Shown one piece after another: positions 8,546-16,773 of a stretch of 64,000 nt of DNA. The stretch spans positions 5,784,001-5,848,000 of the forward strand of contig NZ_CP045309.1 of NCBI RefSeq assembly GCF_009671205.1. The letters are read 5' to 3'. The number at the start of each line of letters is the position of its first letter. The stretch's first letter is position 1. This DNA comes from Micromonospora terminaliae (lineage in GTDB: Bacteria > Actinomycetota > Actinomycetes > Mycobacteriales > Micromonosporaceae). A model generated the notes under the pieces. It was not told where the DNA came from. It made no database searches and saw nothing but the letters and a program-made list of their open reading frames with translations. A program made the translations under genes and the position numbers.

Positions 8546-9385
8546 TCAGGCGAAGTCGGCCGCGTGGTCGGCGGCCCAGTGGGCGAACGTCCGCGCGGGC
8601 CGCCCCAGCACCGCCGCCACGTCGCCGGTCACCTGCTCCGGAGTCTCCGCCATGGCGGCCCAGCCGGTCAGCGCCGCGTCCGCGAACGCGGCGCTGCCCA
8701 TGGCGGCGGCCAGCATGGGGCGTACCGCCTCGGCGGGCACGTCCTGCCACCGCACGTCGCGGCCGATCGCCGCACCGATGATGCGCACCTGCTCCGCCTG
8801 GGTGACCGTCTGCGGGCCACTGAGCACGTAGGTCTGCCCGTCGTGCCGGTCCGTGGTCAGCGCCTCCACCGCCACGGCCGCGATGTCGTCCTCGTGGACC
8901 ATCGACCGGGCCGCCGCGCCGTACGGCCAGCGCACCACGCCCTCCGAGCGGATCGACTCGGCCCAGGCCAGCGCGTTCGTGGCGATTCCGGTGGGACGCA
9001 GCATCGTCCAGGGCAGGCCGGCCGCGACGACGGCGCGTTCCACCAGGGCCCAGAACGAGTTCGGGTCGGCCTCGGCCGTGGCTGCCGACACGTACACCAC
9101 CCGGGGTGACCCGGCGTCGGCGAGCACGGCGGCGACGCGCGGGGCAAGCTGCGCCGTCGTGGCGGGATCGACGAACGGCCAGATGAGGAACACGGCCCGG
9201 ACGCCGTCCAGGTGCGGGCGCAGCGTCTCCGGATCGGCCAGGTCGGCGGCCACCGCCTCCACACCCGCCGGCAGGCTCGCGCGGGCCGGATCGCGGGTGA
9301 CGGCCCGTACGCCGTGGCCGGCACCGGCCAGCCGCTCGACCACGCGCCGCCCGACGTTGCCCGTCGCGCCGGTCACCAGAATCAT
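8546..9385 (-). CDS. NmrA-like NAD(P)-binding reductase (atypical SDR)
   Basis: A 279-aa Rossmann protein beginning MILVTGATGNVGRRVVERLA, the GxxGxxG of atypical short-chain dehydrogenases of the NmrA/quinone-oxidoreductase-2 type. VVYVSAATAEADP and WTMLRPTGIATNAL fit the family; there is no YxxxK, as in most NmrA-like proteins, which often sense or reduce quinones. ATG 9385 has GGAGG five nt upstream. The gene diverges from a MerR regulator, and its promoter has the 19-bp spacer used by MerR activators, so it is most likely the regulator's target, induced by an electrophile or redox signal. Confidence 0.85.
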   Translation of the reverse strand: MILVTGATGNVGRRVVERLAGAGHGVRAVTRDPARASLPAGVEAVAADLADPETLRPHLDGVRAVFLIWPFVDPATTAQLAPRVAAVLADAGSPRVVYVSAATAEADPNSFWALVERAVVAAGLPWTMLRPTGIATNALAWAESIRSEGVVRWPYGAAARSMVHEDDIAAVAVEALTTDRHDGQTYVLSGPQTVTQAEQVRIIGAAIGRDVRWQDVPAEAVRPMLAAAMGSAAFADAALTGWAAMAETPEQVTGDVAAVLGRPARTFAHWAADHAADFA

Positions 9386-9422
9386 CGTCGCCTCCAGGAA
9401 TTCTCGTGAACTCGATGGGCCG

Positions 9423-9453
9423 ACCGTAGAACCTCAACAATTGTTGAGGTCAA
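9423..9453 (-). promoter_or_regulatory. MerR-type promoter with perfect 20-bp palindromic operator
   Basis: Reading toward the NmrA-like gene: -35 TTGACC (9453-9448), a 19-nt spacer, then -10 TACGGT (9428-9423). The spacer is filled by the perfect palindrome ACCTCAACAATTGTTGAGGT (9431-9450). Overlong 19-bp spacers with a central dyad are the hallmark of promoters that MerR-family activators untwist, and CCTCAA...TTGAGG is also the outer part of the known SoxR box. On the other strand a weak TTGTTG / CATACT pair overlaps the dyad and would start the merR transcript at or next to its GTG, giving autoregulation. Confidence 0.85.
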
Positions 9454-9476
9454 CTCCCGGTGGGCATACTCGGGGC

Positions 9477-9845
9477 GTGAAGCAGGACACGTCCTTCGAC
9501 TGGCACGAGCCGGGTCTCACGATCGGTCAGGTCGCGCAGCGCAGCGGCGTCTCCGTGTCGGCGATCCGGTTCTACGAGGCGCAGGGCCTCCTCAGCAGCG
9601 ATCGCACGGCCGGTAACCAGCGCCGTTACCACAGCGACGTGATGTGCCGGCTGGCGATGATCGAGGCGTGCCAGCGGGTCGGGCTCACGCTGGCCGAGGT
9701 GGGCGGGGCACTCGCGGCGCTGCCACCGGGACAGGCACCGACCCCTGCGGACTGGGACGCGCTCGCCGAGCGGCTGCGCACCGAGGCCCAGTCCCGCATC
9801 GACCGCCTCAACCAGGTGCTGCGCGAGCTCGCCCCACCCGCCTGA
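9477..9845 (+). CDS. MerR-family transcriptional regulator
   Basis: A 122-aa regulator with an N-terminal winged helix-turn-helix (LTIGQVAQRSGVSVSAIRFY, then EAQGLLSSDRTAGNQRRY) followed by the long dimerisation helix. It resembles SoxR-group proteins and its presumed operator resembles a SoxR box, but the C-terminal Cys cluster that holds the SoxR [2Fe-2S] centre is absent; the only Cys residues are in MCRLAMIEACQ. Signal sensing must therefore differ. Start GTG 9477 lies 27 nt from the palindrome and 6 nt after a possible -10, so the mRNA may be leaderless. Confidence 0.88.
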   Translation: MKQDTSFDWHEPGLTIGQVAQRSGVSVSAIRFYEAQGLLSSDRTAGNQRRYHSDVMCRLAMIEACQRVGLTLAEVGGALAALPPGQAPTPADWDALAERLRTEAQSRIDRLNQVLRELAPPA

Positions 9846-9918
9846 CCCGAGCCACCCGATGGGGTGATCCGTCGTCGCCGCCCGGTTTGGGACGTCTCCG
9901 GCCGGGAAGTCGGACCAC

Positions 9919-10770
9919 GTGCGCGAACTATTGACGAAACTCGAACAGGCCTCGGGGCTCGACCGGGTGGGTGACCGGTTGCAGCGCGCCGTCCAGGGCA
10001 CCCTGCGCCCCCAGCGGGTCCGCGACTTCCTGCACGGCGTCTGGCTGGGCCACCCGCTGCACCCGGCCATGGTGCAGGTGCCGGTCGGCGCCTGGATCTC
10101 GGCCGCCGTCGTGGACCTGATGCCCGGTCAGCGCCGGGCGGCGACCGCGCTGGTCGGGGTCGGCACGCTCAGCGCCCTGCCGGCGGCGGTGGCCGGGCTC
10201 AACGACTGGGCGGCCCTGTCCCGTGACCAGCGCCGGATCGGCCTCGTGCACGCCGCCGCGAACACCATCGGCGTGACCCTCTACGCCGGCTCCCTGGCGG
10301 CCCGGTTGAACGGGCGGCACAACATGGGCCGGGCGCTGGCCTACCTGGGGCTGTCGGCGGCGAGCGCCGGCGCGTACCTGGGCGGGCACCTCGCGTACAA
10401 GCAGGGCGCCCAGGTCAGCCAGAGCATCTCCGAGCTGCACCTGGTCAGCGAGGGCTGGCACCCGCTCGGCGACATGTCGAGCCTGCCGCAGCGCCAGCTC
10501 CTCACCCGGGAGATCGACGACGTCTCGGTGATCCTCTACCGGCACGGCGACGACGTCACCGTGATGCTGGAGCGCTGCCCGCACCAGAGCGGCCCGCTCG
10601 GCGAGGGCGAGGTGCAGGAGATCGACGGCCACGCCTGCGTGGTCTGTCCCTGGCACGGCAGCACCTTCCGCCTCAACGGCGGCGAGGTCGTCCACGGCCC
10701 GTCCGGCAACGACCAGGTCGTCCTGCCCACCCGCGTGGTCAACGGCCGCCTGGAGGCCCGACTCCCCTGA
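9919..10770 (+). CDS. Membrane Rieske protein (DUF2231-like domain plus Rieske [2Fe-2S] domain)
   Basis: A 283-aa fusion. Residues about 30-175 form a hydrophobic region with several helices and LGHPLHPAMVQVPVGAWISA, as in DUF2231 membrane proteins with conserved histidines. The C-terminus is a Rieske ferredoxin domain: CPHQSG near residue 221 and CVVCPWHGSTF near 243 supply the two Cys and two His ligands, and the fold ends with VVHGPSGNDQVVLPTRVVNG. It likely moves electrons at the membrane; no dedicated partner is adjacent. GTG 9919 is the annotated start, though its ribosome site is weak. Confidence 0.88.
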   Translation: MRELLTKLEQASGLDRVGDRLQRAVQGTLRPQRVRDFLHGVWLGHPLHPAMVQVPVGAWISAAVVDLMPGQRRAATALVGVGTLSALPAAVAGLNDWAALSRDQRRIGLVHAAANTIGVTLYAGSLAARLNGRHNMGRALAYLGLSAASAGAYLGGHLAYKQGAQVSQSISELHLVSEGWHPLGDMSSLPQRQLLTREIDDVSVILYRHGDDVTVMLERCPHQSGPLGEGEVQEIDGHACVVCPWHGSTFRLNGGEVVHGPSGNDQVVLPTRVVNGRLEARLP

Positions 10771-10782
10771 CGAGGACCGGCG

Positions 10783-11835
10783 TCAGCCCCTGCGGTGGCG
10801 GCCCACTACGAGGTCGCGGACCGTCGTCCGGGTCGCCGGGCGGCGGCGCAGGCCGAGGACCGCGCCGATCTGGGCGCCCACGATGCTCGCCACGGCCAGG
10901 ACCGCCGAGATGGCCAGTGGACGGTTGATGCCGTCCTCGGGGGTGGCCCGGGAGGCGCCCGCCGACATGGCGGGCCCGGTGGGCGCCTCCACCGTGGGGG
11001 TGGTGTCCCGTGCGGACGGTCGCGGGGAGGGCCTGCCCTTCGGCGTCGTCGAGGACGCGCCACCGCCCGGCGTCGCCGCCGAGCCGGGAGCCGGGCGCGA
11101 CTGGCCGGCCGGAGTGACCACGAGCCGGCCGGTGGCGTGCCGGCGGGCTCCGGCGTCCACGGCCCGCTCGGGCAGCTTGATCAGTTGCCCCGGGCGGATC
11201 CGGTCCGGGTCGGCGAGCCGGTTGAGCCGGGCCACCTCGCGGTAGCCGTCGAAGTCGTCCAGGTAGCGCTCGGCCACCTCGCCCAGGTAGTCGCCCTTCG
11301 CCACCCGGTACACCGCCGGGTCGGTGGTCACCGAGGCGGTCCGGGCCGGCGGGGCGCCCACGCCCTGCGCGGCGACCATCGCCTGCGGGCCGACCACGGC
11401 CGGCGCCGCGGCGACCGGGTGCGGTGCGGCCAGGGTGGCGGCGCTCGCCGCGGCCGGGCTGGCCGCCAGGATCAGCGCCACCGAACCGACCAGCGCGGCC
11501 GCGACCCGTTGTTGGCGGCGCATCCCGGGCAGCCGGGGCGCCGGCCGGCGCAGCGCCGCCGCGAGCAGTTCCACGAGTACGGAGAACGCGAACGTCGCCC
11601 AGCCGAACCAGCCCACCACGGCCAGCGCCCGCAGGAAGAGCTGCCCGTCGTCGCGGCTGGTCAGGGCGGTGCCCACCTCGGCCAGGGTGGGCAGGTGGTC
11701 GGGGAGGGGGTTGCCGGCGAACGCCAGCAGGGCGATCGGCCCACCGGCCAGCACCGCGCAGAGCACGACGAGAGCACCGAGCCCGGTGAGGACCTGACCG
11801 GTCCGCCGGACGGCCGAACGTGGCGACGCACCCAT
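10783..11835 (-). CDS. LysM-domain membrane protein, last gene of tad cluster
   Basis: A 350-aa protein with two N-terminal membrane segments (LTGLGALVVLCAVLAGGPIA and a second near residue 70), a third near residue 115, a single LysM domain at about residues 170-220 (VYRVAKGDYLGEVAERYL then FDGYREVARLNRLADPDRI), a Pro/Thr/Ser-rich linker and another C-terminal membrane helix. LysM binds peptidoglycan, so it may anchor or guide the pilus through the wall. It begins 15 nt after the TadG-like gene and ATG 11835 has GGAAGG upstream, so it belongs to the operon. Its position next to Tad genes is the only functional clue. Confidence 0.8.
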   Translation of the reverse strand: MGASPRSAVRRTGQVLTGLGALVVLCAVLAGGPIALLAFAGNPLPDHLPTLAEVGTALTSRDDGQLFLRALAVVGWFGWATFAFSVLVELLAAALRRPAPRLPGMRRQQRVAAALVGSVALILAASPAAASAATLAAPHPVAAAPAVVGPQAMVAAQGVGAPPARTASVTTDPAVYRVAKGDYLGEVAERYLDDFDGYREVARLNRLADPDRIRPGQLIKLPERAVDAGARRHATGRLVVTPAGQSRPAPGSAATPGGGASSTTPKGRPSPRPSARDTTPTVEAPTGPAMSAGASRATPEDGINRPLAISAVLAVASIVGAQIGAVLGLRRRPATRTTVRDLVVGRHRRG

Positions 11836-11850
11836 GGCTGCCTTCCCTTC

Positions 11851-12282
11851 CTACGGGGCTCCGGTGAGCGCCCGCGCGGTGGCCTCACCGGTGACGGTGG
11901 CGGTGTTCCGGAAGCCGAAGAGACCGAGCAGGTCCCGGCGGTAGGTGATGCGGACGCGTACGTGGATCTGCCGCTCCCCGGCGACCACCGGGAAGCTGAC
12001 GTCGTGGTCGCGGACCCCGCCGGCGGCGCTCAGGTAGGCCGCGACGGCGTCCCGGGCCGCCACCTCGTCGATCTGTTTCGGGCCGCCCTCGATGGCGCGG
12101 GCCCGGTCGATCATCTGGCCGCCGCTTCGGGCCGCCTCGGCGGCCAGGTTGTCCGCGCGCTGCAACGAGCGGAGCTGCCCGGCGCCGTCGTACGCGAGGC
12201 TGATGATCACGAGTACGCCGGTCATCGCCACGGCCAGGAAGAGGCTCACCCGGCCGCTCTCCGCCGCCCGCCGCCCGGTCAT
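11851..12282 (-). CDS. TadG-like pilus-associated minor pilin
   Basis: A 143-aa protein with an N-terminal membrane helix, RVSLFLAVAMTGVLVIISLA, preceded by a basic leader (MTGRRAAESG), as in TadE/TadG-like (Tad-associated pseudopilin) proteins of Gram-positive Tad clusters. The rest is a periplasmic-type domain with VAARDAVAAYLSAAGG and FPVVAGERQIHVRVRITY. The start is ATG 12282, overlapping the stop of the upstream TadE-like gene by 4 nt; longer in-frame starts run through TadE sequence and are rejected. Likely exported and embedded in the membrane at the pilus base. Confidence 0.75.
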   Translation of the reverse strand: MTGRRAAESGRVSLFLAVAMTGVLVIISLAYDGAGQLRSLQRADNLAAEAARSGGQMIDRARAIEGGPKQIDEVAARDAVAAYLSAAGGVRDHDVSFPVVAGERQIHVRVRITYRRDLLGLFGFRNTATVTGEATARALTGAP

Positions 12283-12749
12283 GCGCGGCTCCGGTAGGTG
12301 TCCAGCGGGGACGTGAAGCTCGCCGAGACGGTTTTGCCGCCGAGCGCCAGGGGCAGCCCGCGTGCCCGCAGATCGTCGAACGAGACCGTGCAGGTCACGG
12401 TGACCGTGACGGTGGCCGGCACCCCCGGTGCCCCGCGGTACGCCGCCCCGAAACTGGTTTCCGTGCCGCCCACCGAGCCCTCGAAGGCCAGTGCCGGTGG
12501 TGCCGTGCAGCGCAGGCCCCACCAGTCGAGCTGGCGTCGCGCGGCGTCGGTGGCGTCGGACTCGCCGGTGCGCGCGTCGCGGGCGATGGAAGCGGCCCGG
12601 GCCGCGTCGTGCGCGGCCGACTCCACGGCCTCGTCGGCGACGGCCGTCCGGCCGGCCACCCCGGCCAGCACCATCAACCCGATGAAGGCGGGGGCCAGCA
12701 CCGCCACCTCGATCGAGACGGAACCCCGGTCCCGCGCCATCCGCCTCAC
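12279..12749 (-). CDS. tadE: TadE-family protein
   Basis: A 156-aa minor pseudopilin. The N-terminus DRGSVSIEVAVLAPAFIGLM carries the TadE pattern: a short basic leader, a Gly just before the cleavage region and Glu five residues into the hydrophobic stretch, suitable for the prepilin peptidase at 20380-21153. The extracytoplasmic part has two Cys (RCTAPP and CTVSF). GTG 12749 overlaps the upstream stop by 4 nt. TadE-like proteins are needed for assembly of Flp pili; its exact role here is inferred from context. Confidence 0.85.
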   Translation of the reverse strand: MRRMARDRGSVSIEVAVLAPAFIGLMVLAGVAGRTAVADEAVESAAHDAARAASIARDARTGESDATDAARRQLDWWGLRCTAPPALAFEGSVGGTETSFGAAYRGAPGVPATVTVTVTCTVSFDDLRARGLPLALGGKTVSASFTSPLDTYRSRA

Positions 12750-13249
12750 CCCGTCGTCCAGCGTTCGGCGGTGCCGTGGGCGGTCTGCCGGACCGGGAAG
12801 TCGATGCCCGGGATCACCGACAGGGAGCGCCCGCTGACCGTGCAGGTGACCTCGGTGGGGGTTCCGCCGGTGGCGACGATCTCGCAGGCGGGGCCGGGGT
12901 TCTGCCAGTCGACGAGCCAGTCCCCGGCGGCGCGCAGGAAGGTGGTGGCCCGGTCCCGGCCGGCGCCAGCCGGGGCGTCGAGCCCGCGCTGGGCGTTCAC
13001 CCCGCTCTGCGCCGCGTTGAGGGCGGTGGACCGGGCGACGAACCAGACGGCGAGCTGGATCGAGGCGAAGAGCAGCACGAGGATCGCCGGCATCACCACC
13101 GCCAGCTCGACCGGGTTGGCTCCCCGCTCGGACCCGCCCGCGGCGAGCCGTCCGCGGAGGACGCCGGTGATCCGCCCCGGGCCGCAGCGGCCGGTGGGCC
13201 GGCCGGCGGCTGCCGGCCGGCTCCGGTCCGTACGGGCGGGGCGGGGCAT
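12746..13249 (-). CDS. TadE-like pseudopilin
   Basis: A 167-aa protein with the TadE signature SERGANPVELAVVMPAILVL: Gly, then Glu at +5 of the mature helix. An Arg/Pro-rich cytoplasmic leader of about 45 residues precedes it, which is longer than usual. Two Cys in the exported half (GPACEIV and VTCTVSG) probably form a disulfide. ATG 13249 overlaps the stop of the Flp-like gene by 1 nt; the sequence upstream in the same frame is a shadow of that gene. With the neighbouring tadE it forms a pair, as in many actinobacterial Tad loci. Confidence 0.82.
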   Translation of the reverse strand: MPRPARTDRSRPAAAGRPTGRCGPGRITGVLRGRLAAGGSERGANPVELAVVMPAILVLLFASIQLAVWFVARSTALNAAQSGVNAQRGLDAPAGAGRDRATTFLRAAGDWLVDWQNPGPACEIVATGGTPTEVTCTVSGRSLSVIPGIDFPVRQTAHGTAERWTTG

Positions 13250-13458
13250 CACGGGGCCTGCGGCGCCGTGTTGTTGGGGATGGCGTTCATCCAGTTGTTG
13301 GCCTTGGCCAGGGCGAGCGCGGTGACCGCCATGGCCACCGCGACCAGGCCGAAGATGATCACGGCGGTCGGCACGGGGCTGTCGCCCCGCTCGCCGTCCC
13401 GCCGCAGCTCGGCCAGGCGGCTGCTCACCGCGGCGTAGAGATAGGTGTAGAGGTGCAC
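13249..13458 (-). CDS. Flp-like pilin candidate (small membrane protein)
   Basis: A 69-aa protein with one hydrophobic helix, SPVPTAVIIFGLVAVAMAVT, between tadC and the tadE pair, exactly where the major Flp pilin is found in actinobacterial Tad operons. The ERGDSPVPTAVIIF junction resembles the cleavage region of its TadE-like neighbours but lacks the Glu5-Tyr6 pair of classical Flp pilins. The mature C-terminus is short and ends NNWMNAIPNNTAPQAP. GTG 13458 has AAGGAGA at a good distance. Major pilin is the best guess; a small assembly protein is the alternative. Confidence 0.65.
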   Translation of the reverse strand: MHLYTYLYAAVSSRLAELRRDGERGDSPVPTAVIIFGLVAVAMAVTALALAKANNWMNAIPNNTAPQAP

Positions 13459-13482
13459 GGTCGTCTCCTTCTCGGGGTCGGT

Positions 13483-14346
13483 TCACAGGCGGGCGAGGAA
13501 CGGGTAGACGGCGAAGCCGAGCAGGACGAAGACCAGCAGCGAGCCGGGGATGTCCAGCCGGCTGGTCACCCCCTCGGCGCGGGCCAGGTTGTCGGTGCGG
13601 ATCTGGTCGCGCAGCGAGTCGGCGCGGCTGCGCAGGGTCTCGTGCACCTGCGCGCCCTCGCTGCCGGAGGAGCGCATGATGGCCCCTACGTCGCCCAGCT
13701 CCGGGATGCCGATCCGGTCGGCCAGCTCCTGGAGCTCGTCCCAGGGGGAGTGCATCTGGAGCTGGGCGATCCGCAGCGCCTCCCGGATCCGGTCGAACAC
13801 CCAGCCGTCGCAGACCGCCGCCGCGCGCTCCAGCGACTGCACCGGTCCGTGCGCGGCGGAGAGCTGCAACGCCACCAGGTCCAGGTAGGTGCAGACCGCC
13901 TGGCGGAACTCGTCCCGTGCGGCGTCCGCCCTGGCCAGCACCGCGCGGTGCGCGAGCAGGCCGGCCACCAGGGCCAGCCCCAGGCTGCCGAGCACCGGTA
14001 CGACCACCGGCAGCCCCACCCCGCCCAGGAAGAGCACGGCCGAGGCGACCACCGGGGTGGCGAACCCGACCAGCGCGGAGAGCAGCACGGACAGGGCGTA
14101 CTGCTCGGGGGTCCGGTCGAGCAGCGCGAGCTGCCGGTGCGGCGGACGCAGCCAGCGGGAGACCCCGCCGAGCCAGTCCGGCCCCCTCCCGGCGACCGCG
14201 GCCTGGCCGGGTGGCTGGTGCAGCCGGCGCAGCGCCGGACCGAGCGCGGGGGTGGCCGGCAGCGCCTCGCGCACCACCAGGAACAGGCCCAGCCCCACGG
14301 CCACCCCGCCGAGGACGGCGACGGCCAGCTGCCAGTTCAGGATCAT
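13483..14346 (-). CDS. tadC: Tad pilus inner-membrane platform protein TadC (GspF domain)
   Basis: A 287-aa type II secretion F-domain protein. Two N-terminal hydrophobic segments (starting LNWQLAVAVLGGVAVGLGLF and near residue 90), a cytoplasmic helical domain with TYLDLVALQLSAAHGPVQSL and IREALRIAQLQMHSPWDELQ, and a C-terminal helix (DIPGSLLVFVLLGFAVYPFL) match TadC. ATG 14346 overlaps the tadB stop by 4 nt. It forms the platform on which the TadA ATPase works. Its stop is 24 nt before the Flp-like gene. Confidence 0.9.
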   Translation of the reverse strand: MILNWQLAVAVLGGVAVGLGLFLVVREALPATPALGPALRRLHQPPGQAAVAGRGPDWLGGVSRWLRPPHRQLALLDRTPEQYALSVLLSALVGFATPVVASAVLFLGGVGLPVVVPVLGSLGLALVAGLLAHRAVLARADAARDEFRQAVCTYLDLVALQLSAAHGPVQSLERAAAVCDGWVFDRIREALRIAQLQMHSPWDELQELADRIGIPELGDVGAIMRSSGSEGAQVHETLRSRADSLRDQIRTDNLARAEGVTSRLDIPGSLLVFVLLGFAVYPFLARL

Positions 14347-15242
14347 GCGATCGCCTCCTCCGGGTCGGGCTCCGGCAGGAAGCGCGCCGGGCGGGGCGGC
14401 TGGCTCATCGACCGCACCCAGACCAGCAGCCCGACGAAGGCCGCCCCGAGCGCCCCCATGACCAGCTGCCCGAAGACCGTCCCGTAGGGACGGACGTAGT
14501 CGCTGTTGACCAGCCCGTACGCGAGCGTGGCCAGGGTCATTCCGGTGAGGAAGCGGACGGCGAACCGGGGCTGGGTCCGCTTCGCCTCGACCTCCCGCCG
14601 GGTGGCCACCTCGGCCGACGCGGCGGTGGCGATCGAGCCGAGCACGTCGCCGAGGCGCTCACCCCGGTCGGTGAGGTGCAGGATCAGCGCTGCGACCACC
14701 TGGTCGCAGACCGGGTCGGCGATCTCGTCGGCGAAGGCGAGCAGAGCCGACTTCGCCAGCCAGCCGGCCTGGAGGCGGGCTGCCAGGGTGCGTACCTCGT
14801 CCTGGATCTCCTCCGGCGCGGTGGCGATCGTGCCGATGATGGCCTGCTGGAGACCCTGCCCGGTGCCGGAGATGTCCTTGAGCCGCCGGGTCCACTCGCC
14901 GACGGCCTCGATGCGGGCGATGGCCCGCTGCTCGGCCCGGCCGACCGCGAACAGCCACGGCACCCCGGGCACCGCCAGCGCCACCAGCAGACCGACCACC
15001 GGCAGCCCGGTGAGCAGGAAGGCCAGCGCGCCGACGACCACGGCCGCACCGAGCAGGAGCCGGTGGCGGCGCCGGTCCTGCCGGCTCGCGCCGGAACCGG
15101 TCCAGAGCCGGCTCAGGCCCGGCCCGGCGCCCGGAGCCGAACGGGGCGGCCGGCGGGTGCCGACCAGCGCGACCGCCGCCAGGACCAGCCCGGCCGCGCA
15201 CGCCGCGCCGGAGACCAGCGCGATCAGCTCGATGGAGGTCAT
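14343..15242 (-). CDS. tadB: Tad pilus inner-membrane platform protein TadB (GspF domain)
   Basis: A 299-aa GspF-domain membrane protein and paralogue of TadC. It has an N-terminal helix (IELIALVSGAACAAGLVLAA), a hydrophobic pair near residues 65-100, the cytoplasmic GspF core with ISGTGQGLQQAIIGTIATAP and GDVLGSIATAASAEVATRRE, and a C-terminal membrane pair. The start ATG 15242 is 4 nt after the tadA stop, so the two are co-translated. Together with TadC it anchors the pilus motor. Confidence 0.9.
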   Translation of the reverse strand: MTSIELIALVSGAACAAGLVLAAVALVGTRRPPRSAPGAGPGLSRLWTGSGASRQDRRRHRLLLGAAVVVGALAFLLTGLPVVGLLVALAVPGVPWLFAVGRAEQRAIARIEAVGEWTRRLKDISGTGQGLQQAIIGTIATAPEEIQDEVRTLAARLQAGWLAKSALLAFADEIADPVCDQVVAALILHLTDRGERLGDVLGSIATAASAEVATRREVEAKRTQPRFAVRFLTGMTLATLAYGLVNSDYVRPYGTVFGQLVMGALGAAFVGLLVWVRSMSQPPRPARFLPEPDPEEAIA

Positions 15243-15246
15243 GGGG

Positions 15247-16773
15247 TCACCGCCGTCCGAGCCGGGTGTGCCGGGGACGCCGCCAGGCGCCCGTGCCGGC
15301 CTCGATGAACCGGGTCAGCAGCCGGGCGTCATACCCGACCCGGAGCAACTGGTCGCGGATCCGCTCGGGGAGGTGGCGGGGCACCGCCCGGCCGTCCGGA
15401 CCCGGGCCGAAGACGCTGGTGGTGGTGATCCGGTTGCCCTCGCCGACGCCGATGACCTCCTCGACGTGCGACACGAAGCGGTGCTTGCGGCCGCCGATCG
15501 CGGTCTCGTCCTCGACCGTCACGTAGACGATCAGGTCCAGCGCGTTGCCGGCCATCCGGCGGGCCTGGTCGACCGTCATCTCGCGGCCGTGGGCCAGCGC
15601 CAGCTCGATGATCCGCTCGCCCACCCCGGCCGGGGTACGCGCGTGGATCGTGCACATCGACCCGCGGCTGGTGGTCATGGCCTGGAGCATCGGCACGATC
15701 TCCCGGGACCGCACCTCGCCGACGATGATCCGCAGCACGCCCATCCGCAGCGACACCGGGATCAGGTCGGCGATGCTGACCTCACCGGCCGGGCGACCGT
15801 CGAGCCCGCGCTCACCGTGCCCCTCCCGGGACTCGAAGCTCATCACCGCCCGGTGCTTGTGCCCGCGGCGGGCCGGCAGCAGCTCCCGGCTCTCCTCCAG
15901 CAGCACGTACGGCTCGTCGGCCGGGATCTCGTCCATGAGCGCCCGGATGACCGTGGTCTTCCCGGCGCCGGCCAGCCCGGCGACCATGATGTTCAGCCCG
16001 GCCCGCATGGCCGCGCGGAGGAAGTCGCGCAGCAGCGGGTCGATCATCTCGTCCAGGTCGGCCCGGCCGCCGGCGATGTCCTCCAGGCTCACGGTGAGTG
16101 TGTTGTGCTTGCGGATCACCGCGTACGGGCGGTGGCTGACCAGGAACACCGCGGCGAGCCGGCTGCCGTCGGGCAGTTGCAGGTCGAGCGTCGGCTTCGA
16201 GGTGGACAGGGAACGCTCGGTCGCCCCGGCCCGGCGGGCCGCCGCCTGGAGGATCTCCACGAGCTCGTCGTCGCTGTCGGCGATCGGCTCGGCCCAGTCG
16301 ACGCCGCCGCCGTGCCGGGTGATGCGCACCTGGTCGCAGCCCAGGATGTGCACCTCCTCGATGGTGTCGTCGACCAGCAGCGTCTGGAGCCGGCCCAGGC
16401 CGACCAGCTCGGCGGTCACCTGGTCGAGCAGCAGCCGTTCCTCGTCGGCGGCCATCGGCGTGCCGGCGCGGCGCACGGAGTCCGCGTACGCGGAGACCAC
16501 CGCGACGGCCAGCCGGGCGCGCTCGACCTCCTCGGCGTCCGCGTCGAACTCCCGGCCGCGCTGCCAGAGGGTGAGCCGCTCGCTGAGTTCCCGGCGTAGC
16601 TCGCGGACCACCGCGAAGTCGACCCGGGGACGGGGCGGCGGGGGCGGTGGTGCGACCGCGGCGGCCGGCGCGGACAGGTGTTGCCGCCCGTTCGGCGGGG
16701 CCAGCGGCGGCGCCGTCGAGGTGGCGCCGGGCTGCTGCCCGCGGGGGTCGTGGGAGACCGGTTCAAACCGCAC
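15247..16773 (-). CDS. tadA: Tad pilus assembly ATPase TadA/CpaF
   Basis: A 508-aa secretion ATPase of the VirB11/CpaF type that powers pilus extrusion. After a Pro-rich N-terminal tail (about residues 1-50) come the helical NTD, the Asp/His boxes and the Walker A motif GLAGAGKTT near residue 267, VLLEESREL (Asp box region), and GEVRSREIVPMLQAMTTSRG with MCTIHARTP (Walker B and His box). GTG 16773 overlaps the tadZ stop by 11 nt. It is cytoplasmic and docks to TadB/TadC. Confidence 0.95.
   Translation of the reverse strand: MRFEPVSHDPRGQQPGATSTAPPLAPPNGRQHLSAPAAAVAPPPPPPRPRVDFAVVRELRRELSERLTLWQRGREFDADAEEVERARLAVAVVSAYADSVRRAGTPMAADEERLLLDQVTAELVGLGRLQTLLVDDTIEEVHILGCDQVRITRHGGGVDWAEPIADSDDELVEILQAAARRAGATERSLSTSKPTLDLQLPDGSRLAAVFLVSHRPYAVIRKHNTLTVSLEDIAGGRADLDEMIDPLLRDFLRAAMRAGLNIMVAGLAGAGKTTVIRALMDEIPADEPYVLLEESRELLPARRGHKHRAVMSFESREGHGERGLDGRPAGEVSIADLIPVSLRMGVLRIIVGEVRSREIVPMLQAMTTSRGSMCTIHARTPAGVGERIIELALAHGREMTVDQARRMAGNALDLIVYVTVEDETAIGGRKHRFVSHVEEVIGVGEGNRITTTSVFGPGPDGRAVPRHLPERIRDQLLRVGYDARLLTRFIEAGTGAWRRPRHTRLGRR

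Noticed and set aside
9477..9845. Naming the MerR protein soxR
   Set aside because: The four C-terminal cysteines that bind the Fe-S cluster are missing.
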